From: Trileptium ribeirensis
Lineage: Eukaryota; Nematoda; Enoplea; Enoplida; Thoracostomopsidae
Assembly (NCBI GenBank): GCA_030248225.1
Contig: JASANE010024811.1
Span: 1 to 64,000 of the forward strand
Reading direction: 5' to 3'
Length of the DNA: 64,000 nt
The translations under genes were made by a program, and so were the position numbers. Shown piece by piece: positions 32,621-45,694 of this stretch. Within the stretch, counting starts at the first letter, position 1; every line of letters begins with the position of its first letter. The notes under the pieces are model-generated. The model ran no database searches, was not told the origin of the DNA, and saw only the letters and a program-made list of their open reading frames with translations.

Positions 32621-33685
32621 TAGTTTCACAGCCATAGTAAAGGCAGTCTATGATTCAGAATAACCGTTACAAAAACGCTTTTATTGTGGCGTCGGTTTTG
32701 CCGCAATAAAAACCGAGGAACGCTACTTCGCACCTATATGTGTCTTTTTGTGGTAGACGCACAGTGTCGCTATGACATGCTGGTATTATTGTATATAGCA
32801 ACATTCACTTATGAGATTACACGGTACGATTGCAGAGACATTTTCGCCTTTATTTAACAACACTAAGACCACTTCTTCACCGCACATCCATCCTCTGTAT
32901 TTTTTACGGTAACCAAAAGTTACCAGTTTACACTAAATTGTGATATTTGTTGCATTGTTGATTTTATTTGCTGCACTAAATGCTTTGCTAGCACCATTGG
33001 GTTTGTGCAATTCTATTTTTTTCCTAAATTGATGGACATACATTATACAACGTTATTACTGTGCCAATTACACGATATCATTGGCACGATGGGTCTTAAG
33101 TTGAAACCCTTCAAACCCGTTAATGTATATTTCATCAATACAATAAAATAATTTATTGCTAACTTCTCCAAATTTTAAATTGCTGTTATCATCAACAAGA
33201 GCCATATCCATGAGGCGTTTTACCTGATATTTTAACTTTTGGAATTAAACAATTTGATGTGATATCGATAATATTTAATCTTAGAAAACCAAGTGAACCA
33301 GACGCTGCCTGTATCTCATGCCTCCCAGGAAAAATTCACAGCCCCTTGCTTTCCGCAATGTATTCACTAGTTCAACATCCCAGGCAAAATTTTTGTTGCG
33401 AATGGTAAAGAACGTGGTAAATAGCCGGTAACAACTGTTTTTGTAAAAAAGCTGCTACTGAACCGGCAGTTACTGCTTTTGAAATATAGTAATTTGGGGA
33501 CCAATCATGAACTTGAACTCGTTTATCTTGTGACCTAAACTTTCATGGTTCTGCTCGCTAATATTTATGCAGCTACATACCATCTACTTTGGCATATAAA
33601 TTCAGCATCTATTAATTCAATGACGTTGCTCATATAATAATTTACGCAGCATGTAGACCCTTTAAGCAGTTTATTATCTGTCAGA
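32621..33685. other. No gene recognised
   Basis: AT-rich DNA before the LINE. No frame of note and no tandem array. Confidence 0.4.
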
Positions 33686-33689
33686 CCAC

Positions 33690-36130
33690 ATATCTGACAA
33701 AGTCAATACCTATGCTGCCATAACAAATAATATCTTCTCTGTAATAGGCGATCTTAACGGACATACAAACGAATGGTGCCCCAACTCGATAGAAAGTACA
33801 TATGCCGGACTTCAAATACTAAATTTTGTAGCTACTAACGGTCTATATCAACTTGTAACCGAACCAACAAGAATTCAGTCTGCTAGTCCTTCAACGCTTC
33901 TTGATCTAGCGATGGTTACTCATTCAACGGTTGTATCTATTTCGTCGGTGGAGCCCCCAGTTAGATCATCGGATCTCATGACTGTTGTCGGGAGGATAAA
34001 TGAATTTGCTCAAAAATGATCGCATCTTCCTGCAACCCAACACATACACTCCTTATTAGGCTTCGGCAAATTGGGACCTAGCTGCAGATGGTTTATGTAT
34101 TAATAACTTATGGGAATCCTTCCAAAACGTTGTCAATGAAGCAGTGCATCTACATGTCCCGCAGAGAAAATCAACAATGATATCAGCGATAAAGCATGGA
34201 TAACAAATTACACAAGAAAACCGTTACGCCGCCAAAGTCAGACCTGGCGAACCTATAGATTGTGTAAAATTTCTGATCTACACAAAGCTTTCCAGCTTGC
34301 CAGGAAAGCGTGTAAACAAGCGACACGACAGTCGAAATCAGATTATTATCATCAACAAAGTGAAAAACCCGTAAACTGTGGTGATTCTAAAGCCTGGAAT
34401 CGCATAGCCACAATACTTTACAAAGGACATTAATCTGCAGCAGATATTTTCAAGCTGGTTATAAATAACTCCCCTATAATTTCTGCTAAAGCCATCGCTG
34501 ACGCGTTTTGTAATAAGTTTTCACCTGAACGACTTCCATGTACCATAACTAAAACAAATCATTCACTTCCTGATATCACCTTCAGTTGCACAGAAATCGA
34601 GAAAAACTTTGTCGGTTATGAACACTTCCAAGACGTCCTGATAATATTTCGAATATCCTGTTAAAAATGTGCAGTTCATCAATTTCCAAAGCATCTTATT
34701 CTATCTTCAACAAATCCTTGCGATGTGGCATACCGCCTGCTCAATGGAAGCATGCGCGCGTGACACTCATCTACAAGAACAAAGGCAGTCAAACGGACAT
34801 TTCCAACTGTCGTCCGATATCCGTTGTACCCAATACCGCGAAAGTAATGGAAAAATTGGTTAACGAATGCTTGCTAAGTTACTAATACAGCAATAGTCTG
34901 ATAAATCAAAACCAGTTCGATTTTCGTCCCAAGCATAGCACCGAGGATCAACTAGCATATCTTCAACACTCGCTGCCTGCAGATATGGAATATGGTAAAT
35001 CATGTGTGGTAACATTCCTAGATTTGACGGCTGCCTTTGATACAATACCCCACAACGGTATTTGAGAAAAACCTGCCGCTTATGGAATCAGAGGCAGTCT
35101 ATTTAGGTGGCCGTCTAATTATTTAAGCTACAGAACTCAATTTGTATTGGTGAGCAATGCATCGTCCAAGGTCAGGCAAATTAACGGCGGGGTACCACAA
35201 GGCAGCTGTTTAGCTCCCACTTTAATCCTAATCTATGTCAATGACATGCATACCGAGCTCAAATGTCCTACAAACTGCAATATCAATACACTAACATATG
35301 CCGATGACACAGTCATCACCTGTAGCGCGCTTGACCCACAAGTTGCTGCTGCTGGCTACTCATCAGCTCTTGTGTCGCTGAGAACATGGGCAACTACCTG
35401 GGGCATAAACTTCAACCCCAACGAGTCAGAGTCAATTGAATTCTTCAGAATTCATCAGCACATATATCCGCAGCACTGCTTCCCCGCAGTAGTCAAATTT
35501 AACAACACTGAACTAAAGATGGTAACTTCGCATACGCATTTGGGAGTAACCTCTTACAAACGATTTAAGGTTCAAGGTCCACATTAACAACATATCCCAT
35601 GCTACTTGTTACGATATATACCTGTTTCGCTCATTGTCCTACAACATGCATAATACTTAAATATTAAGCAATGTATACAAGACTCATATAAAGCCAACGC
35701 TGGATTACTGCTTGATGATATGGGAGGGACTAGCCCATATAACATCGATAAGCTGGAGAGGCTGCAACGGCGAGAAATAAGGTTTTCTAAATATGACTTA
35801 CGTGGATCATGTAAACGATACTCATTACAAGCAAGCAAATATATACAAACTATTAGTACGTCGAAATTATTCACTAGCTGCTTCGGTTATAAACTATTAC
35901 ATCAACTAGTCCCAACAATGTTACATGACTACATGCCACAGCTCATTAACAATCCTTATAATATTCGGCGCCCACTGCTTAAAGGTGCTCCGTACATTCG
36001 TGCACCAACATCGGCTTACAAGCGCTCGGCGGTCGGTTATTCCATTGCGTTACTGAATATGTTGGGAGTCAATGTATATACAGCGAGTTCACTAAATGAT
36101 TTTCGAAAATAGTTGTACGACTGGAGAAAA
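33690..36130 (+). mobile_element. Decayed LINE (non-LTR retrotransposon), endonuclease and RT
   Basis: The 5' part encodes an endonuclease C-terminal half: VIGDLNGHTNEW (the GDFN-type motif, near 33750) and STLLDLAMVTHS with a following SSD. RT blocks follow: SNCRPISVVPNTAKVMEKLV (34822-34860), TFLDLTAAFDTIPH, GGVPQGSCLAP (35177-35212) and TYADDTVI (35290-35315, the YxDD catalytic site). The frame then shifts to 35720-36112, a typical LINE C-terminal tail. Several stops and frameshifts interrupt it. The RT order fits a Jockey/CR1-like LINE; the clade is not certain. The 5' end is truncated or unrecognisable. Confidence 0.88.
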
Positions 36131-36399
36131 TCAGAAGAATTTTGAAACTTTCACTCATGAAGACTCAAAGTGACGAATACATACAATTATGAAAGAAATC
36201 TCATAGACTAGTTTAACTCAGACAACGGCCTTTATGGTCACGACTGTTCACTAACAAGCTACAGGTCTTATAAAAAATTCATATCAATGGAACGAAATAG
36301 TAACGTCTTTAATCACTCTTTCAGCGTTATGTTACTCTGCAAGTGTTATATATGCTTAATAAGTATCGATTGGAGGTTTGAGTTACCCCAAAGGGCCAA

Positions 36400-36700
36400 A
36401 ACCTCTTCAAAGCGAGTCTAGCCCCTCCTCACCATCGCCATACGTCGCCGGCGCGTGGAAAGTTCTTAAAAAATTAGTAAAAACTTAGCTGAAACTCGGC
36501 AAAAATTGGGATAAAATTTGCAAAAATAGGAAAAATGAGGACAAATTTATTTCAAATTGACGAAAATTATCGAATATTTTAGCAAACTTGAGAAAAATTT
36601 TGAGTTCCTGAAAGTTTCAAAATTTAACCCCGCAACCCACTAGATAATCTACCCTTCTGAGCTTACGGACCTACAACACCTATGATATATTTATATTTGA
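36400..36700 (+). repeat. A/G-rich dispersed family, copy 1
   Basis: A C-rich head (CCCCTCCTCACCATCGCC) is followed by repeated words such as GGCAAAAATTGGGATAAAAT and then GGACCTACAACACCTATGAT. The same succession occurs at 44860-45115 and 52170-52535. Confidence 0.6.
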
Positions 36701-37089
36701 TAATAGCAGGTTTAGAGTGCTTTCGAGCGGTATGATTTTACCCTCTTGCCAACTATGAAAATATAAATATAGTTAGTAAACGTATGCTACTTAATTAAAA
36801 ATATATTTATATATTTACTTTTAAAATGTTAGTGCAACATATTTTGGCTTTCATTAGTTACAATTTTTAGACTGAAATTTTATATATATTAATTTTACTT
36901 TAAAAATTAAGCGTGTTACAGGCTTATTTTCAAACAAAAGCGCAGTACCTATTGTAGTTGGTTTTGCAGTTTCGAAATATAACGTTATATGCATTGTGAA
37001 AATCTGCTGACCCAAAATATATGCTTTTGAAACTTTAGTTTCTCGTAAACTCGGCCGCTGATTTTTTCCTACATGATCATAGGGGAGAG

Positions 37090-37745
37090 GTTATGGGGAT
37101 CCCGACGTCGACCAACTTCAGCGCGGAGCGCGGCCCCTCGTACAGTTCGTCAACCTCTCCTGACCGCGACGCAATGAGCGAATGCACCGAGTGGCGCCGA
37201 CCCCTCCGCCTGAGGACCTTGCTGCATCTTCTGGGTGCTCGGACCTTGTGTATGTATGATTTTATTAATGCTACTGGTATTAATGTGGGTAGTGAACACA
37301 GTCATTTTCAGTTAAATAAGGTGATTCTTTACTAACTAGGCATATGATCATAGAAAAATTTTGGATAAATTTAGCTAAAACTACAAATATTTACAGATCT
37401 GCTCGCGGATACATAACCACATCCATTGGAAAAATGCGGCCAGACTTATTTTATTATTGGCATGCATGCTCATGGGAGTAGGCTGGTTACTCCCTGAGGT
37501 CAGGACCCGCATCCCTCCACCCTAGGGGCTGGTTACCTCATGACTGCTCAACGGACCATCCACCTGGAGACGCCGCAAGCACCGAACCAACATGCTTTTC
37601 GTGGGGCCGACAGCGCCGCACATCCACCATCTTTCCAGCTCACCGCCCGAGTCACCACTTGGAATGGTGAAGGCCTCGGCACTGAAGACTCGGCTACTTC
37701 CCCTAGGCCCTAGTACCATTGTTAGGTTCCAGAAGAGTGGTCCGA
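37090..37745. other. Two GC-rich islands
   Basis: 37090-37220 and 37480-37740 are strongly GC-rich in AT-rich surroundings. Overlapping frames (37093-37335 plus; 37522-37806 minus; 37592-37810 plus) show no domain. They may be parts of one dispersed short element; a genome-wide copy count would tell. Confidence 0.35.
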
Positions 37746-37849
37746 CAATTAAATTTTTAGCACATGTTATAAAAATTAAAAATCTGCAAAAACACTGGGT
37801 AAGCAATTAACACAATAGCGTCTTAATTAGTTTAACGTAAAGAATTGAA

Positions 37850-38660
37850 TGCAGTTTGTATGGATGCAAACAGCTGCATGCACAATCCACTGATGTGTCT
37901 AGCAGCTGTTGCACTGTTTCTTAAGAAAGCTCACAAAGTGAATGAATAAAAGCATACCGGCAGACATATACAGAAAAATTAACTCAATTAAAACTACTCG
38001 GTGCCATGTTCGTCGTTACCGATTCCCATAGCTAAACATGAACGGGTTTGTCAACCGAGTGACTAAATTTATTTAGCGAGCCAGTGACGTAAAATTATGA
38101 TTAAACCTTTGGACGAAGAATTAGTTTGTGTATGGTACAATATTTGTCACTCTCATGCTGGCACTATAAATTGAACACGTGCCGTGTATCCAAAATACGG
38201 AGCTATCTTGGCGCTACTGCTCGGCCCCAGAAGAAACCCGCAAAACGATTGAATTAATACCGCTTGTGCAAACCTCGGTTATCACAACGCTCAATGCCGA
38301 TTGGAAAAATTGGGCATGAAAAGGATAGTCAAGCAAGTTACTAATTTTGATTAACTCTTTAGTGATTAAATTAGGTTGTGAATCGTACTATTCTTGACAA
38401 AGTCAGGCGTGCACTATGAATTATATAGGACCTAAATTGGCTTCTCTACGGTGCAATTTTTGACAAACTCAGGCAAGTGCTATGAACTGAGCGCAGGCCA
38501 TACCGGTTGCAAGCTACGTACGCAAATCACTGAGCTATTGAGCTGATGTTGCTCGGTTTTTTAAGGAACCTCGCAAAGAGAGCGAATGACAACGCACATG
38601 CAAACTAACACCGCGCGGCAACGCGTGCAATGTGATTCAACGTTGATTGGCAGAGTCGTT
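37850..38660. repeat. Dispersed family with AAGCTCGCAAA core, two adjacent copies
   Basis: TTCTTAAGAAAGCTCACAAA (about 37918) and TTAAGGAACCTCGCAAAGAG (about 38560), each followed by GAATGA and about 30 bases of GC-richer sequence, repeat the pattern seen at 41790-41850 and 47850-47930. Each copy is near 250-300 bp and diverged. Confidence 0.5.
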
Positions 38661-38929
38661 CACAAATGGTTAATTTTGCGTCATTCTATTGAAAACGCTA
38701 AATATTGATTACAAATTTTGCAATGTTTTATAGTAAATTTTATTTTTAAGCTGTATCCATCGCCATTTGTTAATAATTCCTAATAGGTTCATTGCCATTA
38801 TCATAAAATAGAATGTAAATATATACCCGGTTTTAAGACCATGAACTAGACGGATTAAAACTTTTTTACAAATTATTTATGTATTAATTTTATGTTTAGT
38901 TACGCATTAATGGGCCCGAATAATCCAGA

Positions 38930-39130
38930 GGGGTGAAAATAAAGTGAAGGTCATGCCGTTTTCGATATACTAAGCCTAAGTATTTGTCTTAGCCTAAGCT
39001 AAGGACCTTATATGAGAGATACACTAAGCCTAAGCCTAAGTCGGAGCCTGCAGCACCCCGAACCCCCATTCTAAGCTGTTCCCTTTTCTAGAGTTATAAT
39101 GTCCACCCCACAAGGCTACTTGGGCCAAAC
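38930..39130 (-). repeat. Dispersed CTTAG-family repeat
   Basis: Shows TTTTCGATATACTAAGCCTA, TAGCCTAAGCTAAGGACCTT, TAAGCCTAAGCCTAAGTCGG, TCTAAGCTGTTCCC and GGCTACTTGGGCC, parallel to the copy at 25151-25365. Confidence 0.8.
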
Positions 39131-41130
39131 AACATTTCACCGCTGACCAACCTATTTTGTTTTTTGTAAAAATTGTCGTCACCGAACATTTTCTAGTCTG
39201 TCAGAAAATTCTAGTTTTTGTTCGCAAACATCGAATTTGTTCGCGAACAAATGTTTGTAGCATTTGAATTAACAAGCGTTTTGTTCGCGAATACTAATTG
39301 ATAAATAATAAGACCATTCCGCTTATGATGTTACAGTTACATTGAATTTGTTCGTGAACAGAGACGAATTCATTTGAACGCTATGAAATGTTATTGAATT
39401 GTCATGACCCGAATCCAAATCTCTAAGTTTGCGCTAGAAATGAACCGAATCGAATATCCTATTTGCGTGATAATGGGTGTGGATCCCGTGTTAAGAATTG
39501 CAAAATATGATAGTTAGGGTCACCTTAAGTTTAGTTGCATATCAGGTGCGTACGCCATGGTTATTTTTTGCCAAAATCACGGATTTAATCGTTCGCATTC
39601 ACATTTATGCCATCTGTATATATTCGCATTTTAGTGCACGCAACAAGAGCTGTGTCATGTACGAACGTAAAATTTATTCCTCGCATATTTCTCTATTTCG
39701 CGCGGTCGCGCGCGATCGCCAAATGGCACGTTGAAAGGTGCAGCTATGGTCTCGGTCTATGTGTGCATTGTAGTATACACAAAAACGCTATTGGCAATCG
39801 CGTTTTTCCGTGTACCGTGTCAGAAAATACGATACTAAATGCCGAAATAACGACGACGAACAACGCCTACCTGTTGTTGTATCACAAATCTTTGTTTGCG
39901 TATATAAAAATTGTGATTTATGTGATTTCATCTCTTTTACAGTCATTATCTGACTTGACAAAAGAACAACACAAGGGTGCACCCCTAAGGTCGACACACC
40001 CATATATATCTTAATAATTTAGTCAACCATTAATATTTGCTCATTACCATGGTAATATTATTAACCTCAGAGGTAATAAAGTTTTATCTGAAGGAAGATA
40101 AACACATATTTCAAAAATGGATATATATGCAAATTTTTCTTCAAACAATGAGCTTAAGCAAACTGTTTCAACGCGAATGCTGACTTAATATACTAAATTA
40201 AAGTATTAAGCTAAACCATGAATTATTTATTTTAATAAACAGCTTTTCATTATCTTATGATTGTTGCAAAGCATTCAATAACAAGTAACGCAAAAGTGTG
40301 CCGTAATGCATAACTAACGGCTAAATAAAGAAATTAGAAAAACATAGTTTTTCGATCTCCGATCCTTATCAGTATAAGTTTTAACCAATATTTTGTTCCA
40401 AACGCAGCCGAATGTCTCATTGTTGTTAATATTATTCACCTAGTTTCGTGCAATGATCGTTGCTATGTTCAAATCAGTCTTGAAAATTTATGGACTTTAT
40501 TTAGTAAGTTTACAGATTCATATATATTCGTGAATCTTTATTTTCCCAACAACTTTGTCGAATCACAAATAGATTTGACTAGGTGATAAACACTTGAAAA
40601 AGTAACATGATTTTTGAAAAACCGTTGGGCTATTAGTATATACATTGAATTTGCAAAAATACGCCGTTTTATATTGAAATAACTGATTATCGAAACGAAT
40701 CATAACCTATAATAGTATTTTGTAGCAAATCCATCCATACATTATAGTAAAAGCATTGCAACAACATTAGTAATTCGTTTTTCAGCTTTTGGCTATATTC
40801 AAATTACTTGTGCGGCGCATTCTGTCCAAAGTTTCCGAACAAATTTCAATTATTTATTTTTAATCATATCTTTTGCTTTTAATAAAACGACTTGTGGTCC
40901 ATTACATTTGGTAGCCCTCTGAATCTCTTTTGGTTTTGGCTATTTCTTTCTATTTCAAATACTAATTAAAATTGAATTTTTAAAGTACTTTTGACATTCG
41001 ATGAATGAGGCGTGTCTGTATGGATTGTATTTTGCAAAAAAAAACGCGTGCATAAGCCGCCGTTATTGCGATAAAATTTGGGTCGAAGTTTTGCGTCGTT
41101 CAGAAATGTACCTTAGAAAAACACCTCGAC
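39131..41130. other. No gene supported
   Basis: Near 39180-39360 the word TTCGCGAACAAA and its relatives recur in both orientations, giving local palindromes. Frames 39498-39734 and 39607-40014 overlap in different phases and carry no recognised domain. The remainder is plain AT-rich DNA. Confidence 0.35.
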
Positions 41131-41134
41131 CATC

Positions 41135-41215
41135 AACCAGTTAAGTAGCTTGGTGCACAGAGCAAAGTCTTAAGAAGAATGTGGTCGTTGGTTCGAATCC
41201 GAACACTATCGACAT
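41135..41215 (+). repeat. Possible tRNA-derived SINE head
   Basis: GGTTCGAATCC at about 41190 is an exact Pol III B-box, and TAGCTTGGTGCACAGAGC upstream resembles a D-arm/A-box. The acceptor and anticodon stems do not pair, so it is not a working tRNA; a tRNA-derived SINE relic is the better guess. Confidence 0.35.
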
Positions 41216-41689
41216 GTTTCGATATCCTGGAATATTCCATTTTAACTTCACTATCGTGTCGTGTCGTATGCATAGTATAACAACCACAGACACAAATCCT
41301 ATAATTCTAACAGGCTTTTAGTGATCTGTATTTTGCATGTAGTCTTATAAATCAAACATCGCTTGCTAGGTAAATAGAGATAGCTGAGAGTTACGAATGA
41401 TTTTGTCTGTATTCCGAACATTTTGCGGGAATGTTTATGAATAAAATATTTTATATGTAAAAAGAAACCGAGTAGACTTTTTTATCCAGTAGAATGCGAT
41501 ATGTTTTACTGTATCATGGTGATACCTCAATAATAGATGTGCAGTTAACGACGGATTGTGAAAACAATATTACGGCCTAACGGTTATGGCAATAATTAAC
41601 AAATAAATGGTCAGAATTTTAAAATAGTCTAAATAGTCTGAATTTTCATTAATGTTTTGCCACGTGAATTAATATCTATTTTGTGCGTT

Positions 41690-41895
41690 GTTGAAAAACT
41701 TTTGTCGCAGCGGCGGATTGACCCTGGATCGTTTGGTGGTGACCTCATACGATAGCGACTATACTATCTGGGAGCTGCTTTTGATGGTTTCATTAAGGAA
41801 GCTCGCAAATTGAGCGAATAACCACGCACTTGAAAACGCACGTCCAGCGACAAACACGACAAAAGCATCGCTTCACAATATACCCTGTATCATAT
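41690..41895 (+). repeat. Dispersed AAGCTCGCAAA family copy
   Basis: TTGTCGCAGCGGCGGATTGA, then TTAAGGAAGCTCGCAAATTG and GCGAATAACCACGCAC, matches the arrangement at 38540-38640 and 47790-47940. Confidence 0.55.
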
Positions 41896-41899
41896 GATA

Positions 41900-43396
41900 G
41901 ACACTATGTGGGAAAGAGTTTACAAGTTGACAAACTAGAAAAATTCACTTCACACCATGAAATACCAACTAGCTAAAAACATGACTGCAATACTAACTTC
42001 ATATGAAGTGAAAATCAACTTATGTAAAATACCATACTTTAAATTTTGACAAATTTTTATCGCAGAAGCTTTTTAGCACGACCGTTTGAGTACTAACCTT
42101 ATAGGAGTAGCTATATAACTTATAAGAGTAACTTTTGAATACGAAACGTGTGAATTTTGTATTAAAGGCTAAGACGGTGTTTACGTTTCGCCCTGTTTGG
42201 CTGTGACCAAATTGTGTATGCTCTAGATGAGGTCGCATAGGGTGCAATGTGAATATTTTATACACATTACGCATGCTAGTCGAATCGAATGGGAGTCGGA
42301 GAAGATCGGACAAAATGTGTAATGCGAACACACCATTACTAAAACGAAACTAGAAGCTTTTGCAATTTTGATCGCACAACATCAAACATTTTTGTTGTTA
42401 TGCTAGGAGAGGAACTAAAATGTTTAACATAAATTATAAGTGTAAAATCTATAAGAATTATGCTTTAAAACTTGAAACATAACCTTAATATTGCTAAATA
42501 TTAAGTAGCTTTTAGCCTTGTTTTTGCCACTTAAGTTATTTAGTATAATTATGCTTAAATGTTAGTTATTAATAAAGCTGTTATTAAGTATCATAATTTG
42601 TTAAAAAATTTGCAGTAAGCTCCGAATTAAGCATTATTACGCTAGATTTATATTAAGCAAGAGGCAATACTAAATATTAAATGCTTTGCTAGCTTCCACG
42701 ATTGTTAAAATGTTTTTTGCGAACTTGTCTCAACACAGGTTTAAAAGTGTTTAATCTAGAATATAGTGACTTTAGTAATTTCGTATTAATAATTTATTAT
42801 ATTTCAAAACGCGTTGAGTAATCTGCGGGATTATAAAAATTTACAGACATTCACAGTTGCTTTTAACTATGACAACTGGCACCATTGGAAAGCAGGTCGA
42901 ATTTTTACGCCAGCGGAGCGCAGCTGGCCAACGATTTAGAGACCGTTTCAACCCTCCGCATAACTTTGGCAATATTCGGCACCCATGACTTATGCCCCTG
43001 TGAAAACTTTTAGCTCATTTAGAAGCCAGTATATATTAAGGAACTTGTAGATACGATTTGTTAAAGCAAAAATTCCCCAGTATCGTGGTAGTTCATGCTT
43101 CGGATGTAATTCTGACTCCCATAAAAGCTGTTAATTTTCATATTGCTAATATTTTAAATTCGTTATATAGTTGTTTAGTTTAGTTATATGGTTGTTTAGT
43201 CATCATTTATATTTTTAAATTCATGTCAATGCCAGCCGAAGTTTTACAACAAGTGGATCTTTGAAATGCCTTTTGATTAATAGCAATATGTTAACCGGAT
43301 TATTTTTCTATATGTCATGAGCCCATATATTGTCTGGATCAAAATATACAATATATAAGATCATTTTTAGTCAGGGGATCAAAACGTAAGAACGAT
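41900..43396. other. No gene recognised
   Basis: AT-rich. 42420-42690 has many TTAAG/CTTAA words without a fixed period. A 103-codon minus-strand frame (42020-42331) has no recognised domain. Confidence 0.35.
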
Positions 43397-44268
43397 GCGC
43401 TGAACGATTATATATATATTTTGTCCTATTTGTCTATATGTAAGCATTGCTGGACCTTTGAACTACGATGGAAATTTTCCAAAAACGTTTAAAAATACAG
43501 AATTTCTTAACAAATTGGAGCCTTCAATATCCACAATCCGCAACCAAATTGACAATAAAACAAAAAAGATAAGGCAGCTAGATGTCCTAATTCCGCGATG
43601 TCCTAATTCCGCGATACAACCCATTATCATTCAATCAAGAAGAATTATTCGGGTAACAGTTGTTGTTAAACTATTTCATCAGTCGTTTGCGCTGAACGAT
43701 TATATATATTTTGTCCCATTTGTCTATATGTAAGCATTGCTGGACTTTTGAACTACGATGGAAATTTTCCAAAAACGTTTAAAAATACAGAATTTCTTAA
43801 CAAATTGGAGCCTTCAATATCCACAATCCGCAACCAAATTGACAATAAAACAAAAAAGATAAGGCAGCTAGATGTCCTAATTCCGCGATGTCCTAATTCC
43901 GCGATACAACCCATGATCATTCAATCAAGAAGAATTATTCGGGTAACAGTTGTTGTTAAACTATTTCATCAGTCGTTTGCGCTGAACGATTATATATATT
44001 TTGTCCCATTTGTCTATATGTAAGCATTGCTGGACTTTTGAACTACGATGGAAATTTTCCAAAAACGTTTAAAAATACAGAATTTCTTAACAAATTGGAG
44101 CCTTCAATATCCACAATCCGCAACCAAATTGACAATAAAACAAAAAAGATAAGGCAGCTAGATGTCCTAATTCCGCGATGTCCTAATTCCGCGATACAAC
44201 CCATGATCATTCAATCAAGAAGAATTATTCGGGTAACAGTTGTTGTTAAACTATTTCATGAGTCGTTT
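43397..44268 (+). repeat. Tandem array, 3 copies of 290-292 bp, each with a 91-codon ORF
   Basis: Units start at 43397, 43689 and 43979 with GCGCTGAACGATTATATATA. Each contains the same frame (43458, 43748, 44038) whose product begins MNYDGNFPKTFKNTEF; only one residue differs between copies 1 and 2 (I to M). The period is not a multiple of three, so the ORFs are separate rather than one repeat protein. The third runs on into unique sequence to 44433. Inside each unit GATGTCCTAATTCCGC is doubled. Confidence 0.9.
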
Positions 44269-44433
44269 GTAGCACTGAAAAAAATTATTAAGATTGCTGT
44301 ACAAGTTCTTTTATTTACTGAAAAATCACAGTGCAGTAAAAGCAATGGTGAACACAACAATTATAATCATTTTATTCCTATAATTACCATCGATGTTGGC
44401 AACGCAGTAAAAATTACAACAAATTCAAACTAA

Positions 44434-44855
44434 ACGCAGAATGTGTATGAATATTACTTAGTGCATATACTAAAGGTTTAAGGCTAAATAATGTACAATC
44501 TCTGCGATCCCAGTGGCAGCAATTTAAAACATATTTGATGCGACATTCAAACTAGTAGACTTGTTGCCATTTATAGAAATAATAAGGCATATCCGAAGAT
44601 GTTTTAAATTGATCAGGCGGATAAAATTCGAAACGAAATATGCCAAACGTGCTGCGGTAAAAAATAAAGACTAATTGGTGTCTCAAGTGAATACTTTTTG
44701 CGGCTAACACGTTATTTTTATATAATAATGTACAACTGGAGCCAAGAGCGTTGCAAGCTGATAAGAATTGCAGAGGGTAGGCAAACAAAAGTTCATGGGC
44801 CTGTTATCCATCCAAATTTATTTTATTATATTTTTTGGTGTCAACAGAGGAATAG
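44434..44855. other. No gene recognised
   Basis: AT-rich DNA between the 290-bp array and the next dispersed repeat. A 78-codon minus-strand frame (44552-44788) has no motif. Confidence 0.35.
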
Positions 44856-44859
44856 AAGA

Positions 44860-45115
44860 TTACCCCTAAGGGTCGGACCCCCAAGTCAAGTTTATCTCCT
44901 CCAGAAGACGCCGCAATACATCCCCCCCCCGTGGCGCCGAAAACTTTATAATATAAACTGGCAAAATGAGGGTAAAATTGGCAAAATGAAGGGAACGTTG
45001 GGGAAAGGTCTACCCACGACGGCGTCCACCCTATTCCCGTGACACCCCACCCCGCTACCATCTGTCTACTAAAGCGACGGACTTCCAGCGCCTATGATAT
45101 ATTCATAATTTAAGC
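44860..45115 (+). repeat. A/G-rich dispersed family, copy 2
   Basis: Has a C-rich head (CATCCCCCCCC), GGCAAAATGAGGGTAAAATT in the middle and GCGACGGACTTCCAGCGCCT ATGATATATT at the end, as in the copies at 36.4 and 52.2 kb. Confidence 0.6.
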
Positions 45116-45694
45116 TTTTGTTGCCGGTCAAAAGTGAGGCCTCTATTCTTGCAACGTCCTTGACTGGAGCCCTTGAAAATTGTGGTAGGCGTAGTAAGAT
45201 AGATAGAATGGTAATGCGATTGTTTAAATATGTATACAGAGGAAAGCTGAAAATATTTTGTGAAAAATATACAATGTTAAGGTAACAACAACGTTGCGAA
45301 GGAACACACCACATACTTATACAGGAGCATTATAATGGGATATAACATCGATATCAACTGAAAATTCAGTGCTTTCTAATCTTCTCAACTTTGTCTGTAA
45401 AAATTGCATATCACAAACGCATCTGTAAACTTGCTTATTAAATTCCATAAATTTTCATGACTGATCTGAACATAGCAATGCTCATTGCATGAAACTACGC
45501 GAATATTAACAATAATGAGACATTCGGCTGCATTTGTAACAAAATCTTGGTGAAAAATAAACTAATAAGCATCGGAAGTCGAAAAATTAATTACTGCCGA
45601 AAATAGTGCTTCGTATTACCTAGGGTAAACCCAACCACAATACGCGAAACTAAAATTATAAAAAAATTGTAATCGTAATAAAGGTTTGCAAAAA

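Noticed and set aside
37093..37810. ORFs in GC-rich islands
   Set aside because: Stop codons are scarce in GC-rich DNA by chance; frames overlap on both strands with no motif.
41135..41215. Functional tRNA gene
   Set aside because: The B-box is exact but acceptor and anticodon stems do not pair, and the T-stem has a mismatch.
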